Part shown: positions 11,566 to 22,100 of the stretch, piece after piece
Layout of the letters: each line of letters opens with the position of its first letter
Position numbering within the stretch: position 1 is the first letter of the stretch
Origin: Dirofilaria immitis
Taxonomy: Eukaryota; Nematoda; Chromadorea; Rhabditida; Onchocercidae
Direction of reading: 5' to 3'
Length of the DNA stretch: 64,000 nt
Assembly: GCA_024305405.1 (NCBI GenBank)
Contig: JAKNDB010000087.1
Coordinates: forward strand, 1,922,001-1,986,000
Program-made: the position numbers and the translations under genes
Notes under the pieces: model-generated
Database searches by the model: none
The model's input: only the letters and a program-made list of their open reading frames with translations
Told to the model about the DNA's origin: nothing

Positions 11566-12312
11566 TTTTAACCTGAAATTTGACTTTGTTCTGGAACTTC
11601 TTCCAGAGACACTTGTCACATAATACTGTACTGCAAAATCATACTTATAGGTGTGAATATTTATAAATATATTTACAAATATCTGGTAGAAAGGAACTCG
11701 AATTCATTTATCTATATTATCGCTTTAAGAAGCATTTATTCTCCTTAGTCAATATAAAATATCTCTAACATCTGCTTACGTCATGAACGATACTATTCTA
11801 ATACTCTCAGTCGCTATTTATAAACTTATTGCAAAATGATTCCAACAATTTCTCCATTTCCTTCTTCCTAAAAATGCAACACTGTTTCCTGCCACAGTCA
11901 CTGCTTCTTATCATCATATTAATTTTATCACTGACCTTCCGAGCTCATCCTTCACTTCTCCTTCCTCTTCCCCCTCTCCTATTATTTAGGACCAATTTTA
12001 AAATTCGTGATTTGAAGTAGAAAAATTTCTAGATTTGCCCAAGGTTAACTTTATAACGCGGCCTAGCGTGATATCGAGTTTTGTTATTATAGGTCAAGTT
12101 CTGGGAGTAGCTACAAAAGTTTGGGAGTGTGGAAGGTCGTGTTAGAATCAAAAAAGTGGCTCATGAAGAGCAGACGCTATTGACAATTGATAGTTTGGCC
12201 AATAAGTGTTTTAATGGAATGATAATATCATGAGCTTTATTAGGTTTCGTTATCTTAAAGGCTGCTAAATTTGAAGCTCCTCTTAAGTAATCTCAGTAAC
12301 ATTCTCCTATAG
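11566..12312. other. Divergent promoter region of URM1 and rbm-28
   Basis: About 750 bp between a minus-strand and a plus-strand gene. An open stretch at 11829-12020 (+) is rich in Ser, Leu and Pro and has no recognisable motif; it is probably chance. I see no RNA gene or repeat. CTCCTATAG just before 12313 could be a trans-splice acceptor for the next gene. Confidence 0.4.
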
Positions 12313-15300
12313 ATGATTGATAAAAGAGACAAAAAACGGAATTCTATACATCTCGAAAATAATGAAAAAATGGAGGATGACAAGACTGGGATATTAAGCA
12401 CATTCAGATCCAACGTAAAGAAAGCTGGAGAATGTGTTCAAAAGGCAAAGGTTCTGTTAAGCTTGATTCACGTTACAAATCATGGCGCTTGATTGTACGT
12501 AATTTACCATTTAAGGTAAGTGCTGCAAATTTTAACTTTAGTTCTGTAAATTTCAGCAATTTCAAATCTTTTCCTATTAATTTAATTTATTAATTATATC
12601 ATCATACGATGCATTTGACTATAATTTTTTTTAAACGATTTATTTTAATATTTTTGATTTATGTTGTCATTTAATTTTTTCTTGATTTTTTTCATATTTG
12701 TAGAATCGATCTGTTTAGGTTCACTTCTCTTCAGTTGAAAGCTTTAGGATGGAAAAAAACCTTAAGCATATCTTTTGCGGACACCTCTATTTAGTCCTTG
12801 ATTTGCAGACGACACAGGATGATCTGCAAACGATATTTGGTGATGTTGGACCATTCACTGAAATTGCTTTGCCGAAATGTAAAGATAAACGTTTTCCAAA
12901 TTCGTGTGCTGGTTTTGCGTTTATTCAATTTCGGAAACGCCAAGATGCAGTCAAGGCCATTGAGAAATTAAATATGTCTGAGGTTAATTACCATATTTTT
13001 CTACTAGTATTTTTCCCTAAAATATCTTTCTTCAAAAACTCTTACATTTATTCATGTTCGTTTCTACTGCTAACGAATTTTTGTTGGTGCCTTTACTATT
13101 TTCAAAAGGGACGAAGACAAGAAGCTTTTCAGATTCATGGAAGGAAAATCGCAGTCGATTGGGCTTTGGCTAAAGATACCTATGAAACAGCAGTATATGA
13201 AGGTTTTGCTTTTATAATTAGAAATGGGTTTTGAACACCTGTTCTCCAATCCTTATTTCAATTTCGCTCAAATGAAGGTGTAATTTTTACTTAATCCGTA
13301 GCTGACTTGTCGTGATTATCTTCTTTCCTTTTTCAGAAAAACAAGAAAGTCAAAAAGTTAAGGAAGAAATTAAGCAGGAAGTTGAGTCAGATGATGACGT
13401 TACTATTAAGAAGGAAGGATGGAATAACGACGAGGTCAAGGAAGAAGTGTTGAGCGAAAACTTATCAGATAGGGCTATTCATAAGAAAAAAAGTCGAAAA
13501 AACAGACCGGACAAGAATCCAAGGAGGACAAAGCAGTGCTGGAAGGACGTGTAATATTCATCAGGTTAATATGCTGATGTTTTGTGAAATATTAGGGCAA
13601 GTTGAGAAAGCTGCAGTTTTTCTCAATAAACAAAATTATCATGATATCGAATGGAAAAATTTTAATTAGTCGTTCAGAGTTACTCTTTGGACTTGCACCA
13701 TTGAATTTAAAATTATCAAAATTTTGGATCTAATAAGTTTTGAAATCTTGTTTTCGAATATTTGAGTTTCAGAAATTTGTCATACGAAACGACGGATGAC
13801 ACATTAAGAGAAGCTTTATCAAAATTCGGAAACATTTCACTGGCAATTATTTGCTGTGATGCAGATAGTAAACACTCAAAGGGAACTGCTTTTGTGCATT
13901 TCGAAACAGCCGATGAAGCGAACAAATGCTTATCAGTCATTGATCAGGTAAGCTTACAACCATTTTTTAAATTTCAAATGCAAGAAATTAAAGTATTATT
14001 TATAAAAACAATTCAAAAAATTGTTGAACATGAAACTTTGTACCCCATGAAGACTTTTATTTTCTAATATTTCTAAACTGTGAAAGTTGTTTGACTAAGT
14101 TTTAGAATCAAGTCTTATTGCTTTATTAGTAGTGTTTTTAGGCTCCTGGTATTTTAATTGATGGTCGTCGGATTTTCGGTCATCACGCGTTGTCGAGAAG
14201 TGAAACAGCAAAAATTGAAAAGGTATCTATCAATATAATAATTGGATTAGGTTTAAGAGGAATTAATAATAAAAATTAAGTTGGTATGGTTGCTGTTCGA
14301 ATCCCTTCTTTAGTCTTTTAACGATAGATAGAGCGATATCATTTCACTGTAAAACTGGTTTATAAACTGTTGTGATTTATCACCATTCAGCCCGTTTGAT
14401 ATACAAATGCTTTTGCAAATATATTATAACAGGAAATATTATTCTATTATATTTGAAAGAAAAATGCTATCTTTTTCAAGGAAAAACTGTCAAAAAAGCC
14501 AAAAGATAAACGAAATCTTTTTCTTCTGCGTGCTGGGTTTATACGACCGGGTACAACTTCTGCTGCTGGCATGAGTGAAAAGATGCCGAAAAACGTACAC
14601 GTTTGGCATTAGCTGCACGAAAAAACTAAAGAATCTTCACATGTATGTTTGTTTTGATTTTTGTTGCACCACTTCTCAATACAAAATTACTGTATTATCT
14701 TCTTAATTATAATTTTAAATAGCTGATTTTATTTTATTGTTAACTTGCATCAAGATTTGTTGATCTATTGAAAATTTTGGATAAAATTCAAGGTGGAATT
14801 CTAACAGCAAGTGGTTACTGAAGTTAAACTTGCAGGTTTGTCTCTCCGACACGTTTGGTTGTGCATAATTTACCAAAATCTTTAACCGATAAAGCCTTTC
14901 GATCGATGTGCTTTATTGCAGCTGGCAATCCCGATGCAAAAATAACTGAAGTATGTTTTCGGATTTAAGAAATTAGGAAAAACCGATCTTTTAAGTTATT
15001 CAACTTATGCTTTCGCTCTGTCAAAGCAGCTTTCAAAATTTTTGTTCGTGATAAAAAAGATCACTGAATCAAATGTTATGACCATCGCTTTCTTTCTTTC
15101 TACAGATTCAATAAATTTCACAACACATTTTCATCTTTACTTGATGAGCAATATTTTCAGTGCCGAATTTGGAGAGATAAGAGTAAATTAGATGCATCTA
15201 AAGAAGCCTTATCACGAGGTTTTGGTTTCGTCAACTTTTCGAGTCATCAAGATGCGTTATCAGCTATGAGACATTTAAATAATAATCCGGATATATTCAC

Positions 15301-15942
15301 CAAGGAAAAGGTTTTTTAAATTTAGATTTTTTTAGAACGAAATCTAGAATCCAAAAAATAACGTGGTATTAGCGAATGATTATTTTTGATGGAAAAATTG
15401 GAAATGTACAATGCTATTTTAAATATTGTTTTTGTAAATAGAATATTCAGAAGCTTCCCAATTTATTTCGCTTATAATTCGCGCTAGTTTTTAATACTTT
15501 CAGAGACCTATTGTTGAATTCTCCATCGAAAATTTAGTTGCTCTTCGTCTTCGTGAATCAAGAATGAAAAAATCGCTTAAGAACCAATCGAGTAATGAAC
15601 AAGTCATAAATGATAGAAATAAACGGAATTTGGAACAAACAAAGAAGCATCTTTCTGCTGGTGGACAGAAGCCCCTTCCTTCATATTTGGGACCCAAACT
15701 TCGAAGAAAAGATGTGATTACGAAAAAACTCAAGCAAGTATTTAGCAAGTTTTAAGTGTGCTTAATTTTCTATGCCCACTTTCAAATTCTTCTTTCCGTT
15801 ATATTGATATTATTTTTAGGTGAAAGACAAGATCGGCAGAAAAAGGAAGTTGCAGATGAGGATGTCGCAAACATTGCCAAAGAAGAAGAAGAATACTAGT
15901 CATTCCAAACAACTTACGAAATATCTTACTTTATCGGGTTGA
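12313..15942 (+). CDS. rbm-28: RBM28/Nop4-like nucleolar RNA-binding protein, four RRMs
   Basis: RBM28 (yeast Nop4) is needed for 60S ribosomal subunit maturation and snRNP work in the nucleolus. Exons: 12313-12515, 12809-12982, 13109-13202, 13337-13564, 13773-13947, 14142-14222, 14481-14642, 14836-14950, 15161-15310, 15504-15737, 15820-15942. RRM1: RLIVRNLPFK, then FPNSCAGFAFIQF and KIAVDWALAKD. An acidic/Lys linker (EVESDDDVTIKKE) leads to RRM2: VIFIRNLSYETTDDTLRE and HSKGTAFVHFETADEA. After DKRNLFLLRAGFIRPGT comes RRM3: TRLVVHNLPKSLTDKAF and SRGFGFVNFSSHQDALSAM, then RPIVEFSIEN. The C-terminus is very basic (GRKRKLQMRM, PKKKKN). One-base losses at A runs near 12430, 13500, 14580 and 14625 break the frame. 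The start may instead be 12432. AATAAA lies at 15990. Confidence 0.9.
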
Positions 15943-15989
15943 TGTGATAATTTACGAATGTTCGCAAATAACAGTCTGATATTATAGTT

Positions 15990-15995
15990 AATAAA
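15990..15995 (+). terminator. Poly(A) signal of rbm-28
   Basis: AATAAA 48 bases after the rbm-28 stop, at the usual distance for cleavage and polyadenylation. Confidence 0.6.
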
Positions 15996-17283
15996 TCTGA
16001 TTACTGTATACATCCGCACTAGGTTATTCATCTATGTTTTAACTTATCGCTAACAATTTCTTAATCCTTTAGACATAAAGATATAAATTCTATAATGATA
16101 GAACTGAAATCAATTTTTACCTGGATCCAATCAAAAATAAATGGCAAGCTATCAATAAAATTTCTAGACTGGAAATTGGAACTTAAGTATAACGGATAAA
16201 GTTCTTTGATTTGATTGTCGTGTTTCACCTTCATTTTGTTAAGAGTTCGCTACTTAAACAACGTATTGAAGAAAGGAAGTAAATCTGTTGTCAAACATAA
16301 GATGTTGGTTTATGCTTCATATTGTTCTGAGAAACAAAGGAATCCTTGTACTACTTCCGAGCATATTGAGATGAAGTTGTTATTCCTTCTCTTTGGTATT
16401 GGACTCATATTAATAAACATAAGTAGAACTGAGCGTTGTATGAGGTCTGGCATGTATAGTGTTCAATTCCTGTTCACATAATTGCTGCTTATCTTAAAAT
16501 ATTATTTTCAGCAGCTTTAGTGCATTTAGTTTTATATACGAGATTTTTCATTTGCAATTCCTTAGCCAACAAAATCTTGGAAGATGATATCCTTAAGTTC
16601 TGAGTTACTTGATTGCCTTGTATTGCATTCCTAGCAAAACAAGTTATTGGAATTATTAACATTTTTTTTCATTGCAGCTATAGTATGTGTGGTAGTGGAA
16701 GTTTGATCAGGTGAACTTAATGCGACGTAAGTTTTTTTCATTTACCAAGGAATTCGTTATCTACCTCAATGGTTTTATTTCCGAAGTAGTTTTCTTGACA
16801 GGTCTTGCATTGGTGATTCTCGTCAGTTGAGTATTTATGAAATATTCATGTGATTTTATTCCTTCATGATGACTAATTTTCATATAAATTTTGCTGTTCA
16901 GCATTCTTTTATTCTTGTCTGGATTATTATATGTTGAATGAGATTTATCCAGATTCTTATTAAAAATTAATTAAGGTATCATATAATATTATCCAATTTT
17001 ATCCTAAGCAATATTTCCTAAATAACTGTGCCATACGAAAATGGGACTTACTGTTAATTTGGTAAATAGGTTAGAAAAAATAGATTTATACATAATCAAG
17101 TTATTAGCAAATTTTCCAGACGACTAAAAGTTTAGTGATTGAAATTCTTGAGTTTATTTTACAGAAGAGAGTGAGGAGTACCAAATTTATTTTTTCCAAG
17201 AAATTTGGTTTAAATTTGATTGGAAAATTAGGATAAATGCAAAAGATTTCCATATTTCGAATCATCATAAAGGCTATTTCAGA
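15996..17283. other. Gap between rbm-28 and synthetase relic
   Basis: Mostly non-coding. An open stretch at 16215-16481 (+) of 88 codons has a basic first half (KKGSKSVVKHKMLVYASYC) and a hydrophobic helix (LLFLLFGIGLILINI), a layout like a small single-pass membrane protein, but I recognise no family. TTTCAG at 17277-17282 just before the next ATG is a likely spliced-leader acceptor. Confidence 0.35.
16215..16481 (+). CDS. Hypothetical small protein with one membrane segment
   Basis: 88 codons open in AT-rich DNA. Residues 1-50 are basic with Cys pairs (SYCSEKQRNPCTTSEH); residues about 54-68 form one hydrophobic helix (LLFLLFGIGLILINI). It lies between rbm-28 and the synthetase relic on the same strand, so it could be a small member of a co-transcribed cluster. 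There are no family motifs and the start is uncertain. It may equally be chance. Confidence 0.2.
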   Translation: MSCFTFILLRVRYLNNVLKKGSKSVVKHKMLVYASYCSEKQRNPCTTSEHIEMKLLFLLFGIGLILINISRTERCMRSGMYSVQFLFT

Positions 17284-18412
17284 ATGCGTCATTTATCTTG
17301 CGCTTCGAGAATTACCAAAGAAATTCGTTTAGTGGTACGAATCAGTGGTGATCATCTATCATTGGAAGGATTACGACGGGCGTTATATAATTTCTTATTT
17401 GCTCGAGCTAATAACGGGAAATTTATCCTGCAATTGGGTTTAAACAAACATGGACGGCAGCCACGTGGCAAAAAAATTGAGATGGTTTTGGATCGGTTTG
17501 GATTGGAGCGCGATGAAGGACCTGGAACTGGTGGTCCATTTGCTCCCTACTCGATCGCTAAACGTCTGAAAACATATGCTGATGTGGTGGAACGATTGAT
17601 TGATACTGGTTTAGCTTATCGCTGCTTTTGCTGCGGTGATAAATGGAAAGAAATGGATCCATTAAAGAAAGAACCGGCAAAATTGATTTCTTGTTCGGGG
17701 AATGTTTCAGGAAAACACGTAGTGAATCTAGAACTATGGCGTTTGATGGCCTACCACATGTTGTTCGCCTAAGAATACCTAACCGATCATATCTGTATCA
17801 AGATATAGTACAGGGCGAGTTATCTAAACGTCTACCCGCTACGGATCAACTATTGTTAAGGCCAGATTTCATGCCAACATCATTTTTCGCAGATGCTGTT
17901 GATAATTATACCCTTTGTGCTAGTCATTATGTTTCTTCCTCATCTCGTGATTTCTTACAGCTTCCTATATGTGATGCGTTGCAGTGGTACTTACCGACGT
18001 TTATAAATATTGGAAGTTTACGGCTTCGCAGTGGTTCACGTTTGTTAACATATAATAATGCAAGAAGTTATGTTAGAGCATATAATTCAATTCCGGAATT
18101 ATCAATTTTAAATTTTTACTAGCTGGTCGTGGCTTACGGAAGACATCCGATAAAAGTAGTCGCTTGTATAGTATCGATGAAATGATTGCTCAATTTGATA
18201 TTACCACTATTGATAGTAATACATTGTTGATTAATACGTATAAGTTAATGAAACCAGAACGACAAGAAACATTATTGGAAGAGCAACTTGAATTGGATGA
18301 AGAAGTGCGTCTCTTTGATATGTTTGATAAGAATTTCTTTGATGATCTAGAATTTTCGAATTCGATATCAAAAAGTTCAGAGTTCTTACCAAAACCGATA
18401 TCGGAAAGATAA
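17284..18412 (+). pseudogene. Degenerate mitochondrial glutamyl-tRNA synthetase (EARS2-like), intronless
   Basis: EARS2 charges mitochondrial tRNA-Glu. Family traces are plain: ALYNFLFARANNGKFIL, KIEMVLDRFGLERDEGPG, GGPFAPY, VVERLIDTGLAYRCFC, FDGLPHVVRLRIP, PELSILNFLLAGRGLRK and RLYSIDEMIAQFDI. The frame changes near 17655 and 18112. Beyond frame breaks, catalytic motifs are ruined: the PSPTG-LHLGG (HIGH) signature reads ISGDHLSLEGLRR, the RIEDTD loop reads LQLGLNKHG, and the KLSKR lysine motif reads GSRLLTYNN. The anticodon-binding domain after about residue 375 is absent. All other genes here are intron-rich while this one has none, which suggests a retrocopy, although the functional gene's intron content is unknown to me. 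TTTCAG directly before the ATG means it could still be transcribed and trans-spliced. Confidence 0.75.
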
Positions 18413-19120
18413 TTCTGGTTTATGTCAGACTTAATGTTCTTATGAAAACATTATTTTCTGAAATTTGACTATGTGGAGATCTTTGGTTTGGAAAGACTTA
18501 TAATTTCACTGGGTTAGTAATATAAAAGTTTCTTAATTTTTTTCATCCCCTAGAAATGCGAGTTGAACTCTGAACTAATTGAATATTCGATATATTGAAT
18601 TTAAATAAATATCTTTATGTATACTTTGGTTAGATATGCAATTGTAACCTTTCATATTTCTTTTTAATTTATGATTTATATGTGTTAGCTGCCTACTTTT
18701 TCATTGTTTATCACATAGAAATGTTTAGTCGATAAAAATGTTTTGCAAAGTAACTCTCAGAACATTGGAATGCGAAGTTCTGCTGATATGAATAAATAAC
18801 GCTACATACTTTTCTCTCTTATGGTTCTCTTTCTATACATCGAGATTCTCTGTTCTTGAAGAAAATCTTTGAGGATTTCAACTTGCCCATAAAGTCGAAA
18901 CGTTAGGTAAAATTTATTGGAAATATTCTGGGTGGTTTCAGGTAACCAAGATTTACCGGTAGCTTACATGAGAGAATATGTCTAGACGATAATGCTTATT
19001 GCGTTGGGATGCTATCCATGTGTAGCATTTAGCTTAAGGCTGAAGCAGTAAATGAAGGAATTTTGTTAGGCTTAAATTGGATTATTGGCTTCAGTCTACT
19101 AAGGGTTTTTTCAGGCTTTA
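18413..19120. other. Gap between synthetase relic and BRAT1-like gene
   Basis: No recognised gene. The part from about 18890 to 19080 is a little less AT-rich than the rest but shows stops in all plus-strand frames. TTTTTTCAG ends at 19114, six bases before the next ATG, and is a good spliced-leader acceptor. Confidence 0.4.
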
Positions 19121-22100
19121 ATGCATAGCACTAATAATTATAGACTGCGAGAATTTTTGAAGAAAGTTAGAAATTCATATGTGGATTATGACGATTACTG
19201 GATTGAAAATTTAATGAAAGCTCTACCAAAAGGTTATTTTTACATTTCCGCAATTTTGACTTTGTCTATCTGTTCTACATATTCAAATATTTCGGAGGAT
19301 AGGAATAAGATTAGCAAGAAAATATATTTGTTGAAAAAGATTTTATCGATAAAAAGTACAATTTAAAAACTGTGTAGAAAGAAAAGAATATTATAACATT
19401 ATTCATTATTGTTAAAACAACATAATTTCTGCTTTCGTTAATAGAGAAAAAACTTTGTAACGAATAAAACGATATTGCCACTACATAAATTTAAGGCAGT
19501 AAATTTAAAAGAAACTGAATTTTATGTTGAATGACTTAAATTAGAAATTAGAATTAGTAAATAATGTATGCTTGATGTTCCTTATGGACTCAAGATTTCA
19601 GACAATGAAACAAATGATGCATTAATTGAGTCATTGAAATTTGGAACAGATAAGTTATCGAATCAAAGCAACTTCTATTTCATTCATCTCAGCTTAATTA
19701 AAGAGGTAAGTTTTATGTAAGCAGTAGACGAAATAAAGCGAATTAGCATGTGCGATCCTGTTTGAATAATTTGAATTGAAGCGGTAAAATAAAAACAGGA
19801 TGAAATAATTACTTCGAATTTAACGTGATAGTTAGGAAAAATTATAAGTCGATCCTGGATTTGTAATTTTTGCAAATTGCAAACCAAGTTCGTGTTTTTC
19901 TCACAAATATGAAATATTCTAAATTGTCTACTTTTTAGATAATATCCAACGGAGATAAAAATTTATGGGACTGTGATTTTATCAAAAATTTTGTTCGACA
20001 GCTTTTGAGGAATGCAACTTTTGATGGTCTGGTAGTGGTTATGAATGCTTTATTTATGCTTTACTGCGAATTAGAAGAAAGAGGATTTCCTTATGAAGAT
20101 GAAGGTATTGTATCGCATTTTTAAATTTTAGTGATCAAGCTGAATAGACCCAAATCAAAAGACCAGGAAAAAAGTTCTGTACATATTATCCAGTGAAATC
20201 ATTATTGAGGATATTTTTCAAATTTAATAAGACTATTCAAGTTTAGTGATTTTTGATTTTCTCAGCTGTCAATCATTAATTGGTTTAGAGATAAAATTTA
20301 AGCAGATAAAGGTCAATGATTGAAGGTGCGGTGTTTTTCAACTTCTTAAATTTGTGAATAAATTAGTTAGAAACTCGAAAAAAAACATCGACCTTTATCC
20401 TGAAACGATAAAAATATAATTACTATGTCAAGATTTTGACAAAAAAGAGGGATTAAACCAATTTTTTCCATTCTTCTTGTCGATAACTATGATTCTTTGT
20501 TTTTCGTATACACCAAATTTCTATACATTTAATCGGAACAATGTGACACATTTCATTGACTGAAATGCATTCATGCTACCATTTCGCTATTGATGTTTTG
20601 ATTCAATCAATCTCTTTTCAGAAGTAGTTCAGAAAGCTCTTCAATTATTAAATAACAGTATGGATTCAAGTTTAAAAATAACCATATGCAATTATTTGGA
20701 CAAGATATTTGAAAGGAAATATAATACTTGCTGGGCTTTTGCTATCGCTGAGCTACTGAAAACAAGCAGTTCTAGATTACTACATAAGTGTACAGGAAAT
20801 TCCGAATGGCGCAAAAGGTTATTTTGGGATTTTTAGTTTGTTGTGTTGCGTGCATAATTATGGAACTCCCAGAATATTGACTATTAAGCACTGTTGTAAA
20901 TTGGTTTTTTTAATATATTTAATGATTTTGTCTAGATTTTCGTTTCAGATTTTCGCAACTTCTATTGCATAATTCAAATTTGATATCCTTAGAACAGTCA
21001 CGAGAAATTTTTATGTTGGCAAAAATCTTGAAAATCGAATTGAGCATATTTCTGAATGTGAAATTGTGTCAATGAATTTCCACTTTTGCAAACTTGTAGC
21101 TGAACTCGTGTGAGTATTGTGCCCCTAACAAGTATTTTTTTTCTTGTAATTTATTATGAACTGAATGACTAGTTTGGAAATAATTCTTCAATCGAATTTA
21201 TAAATTTATAAATTTATAAATAATCAGATTTTATAAAAAATTAAGTCAATGTCATTTTTTGTTACGTTATGCTTATCATTAACCTTAGAAAGTTAATCCT
21301 ATCTTAATCTCTCCAATACGATTCCTTTCATATTCATACTATGCTTCAAATTATTCATATCCATCTTTGTTAAAATTCCAAACTGTTCATTTTTGATCCG
21401 AAAAAGAGATTTTGGCAGAAAAAAATAGGGTAAAAAGTGTCTTTGCTGGATAAGATGCAGTGAGGAATATTTTTTCTGATAGAGTCTGATATAATCTAAT
21501 TTTTTAGACAACAGAAGAAGATAGATGAAAAATATTTTTTGATGATGACTGGTGTTGTATCGATATCAGAAATGAGATTTTATTGCAATTAATTGCTATG
21601 TGAGTTCTTTTGATTATTGTTGTAACTATGAATTTTATTCCAGTATTATTTTCAAACTTAATGGATAACTAAGTCTTTTATTGATTATATCTTTGGCCTT
21701 GATTATATATCAGTTTTTTCATTCTTCTTAAATTCTTATTCTGTGTAAACTTGAATGTATAAGGACGAGAATTGTGATGTGTGATGAGATGAATAACTTA
21801 GTATTTAAGGGATAGTGAACTTTTTGTTTAGCTATTCGAATTTGAATTAGTTGATTAAAACTAACGAAGTAATCATGACTAAATCAAAAGTAGTTGAATA
21901 TGATATTTAATGAAAATGATAATTTAGGGGACGTACAGAATTAATCAAAATTGTGTGGAATACTCCAAATTTACGCCTATTGGATTTGGTAGAACTGGGC
22001 TATCATTCCGATGAAGGTGATTTTTTTCTTTTTATTTTATTTTCCGAATTTTTATTAAATTGTCTATTCCGATCGTTGTTATCCTTCCTCTCCAAAAATG

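Noticed and set aside
14281..14330. GTTCGAATCCC, a tRNA T-loop-like sequence in an rbm-28 intron
   Set aside because: No matching acceptor stem, D-arm or anticodon arm around it.
17284..18122. Treating the EARS2-like locus as an intact enzyme with assembly errors
   Set aside because: Frame repair alone cannot bring back the altered HIGH-type, EDTD and KLSKR motifs or the missing C-terminal domain.
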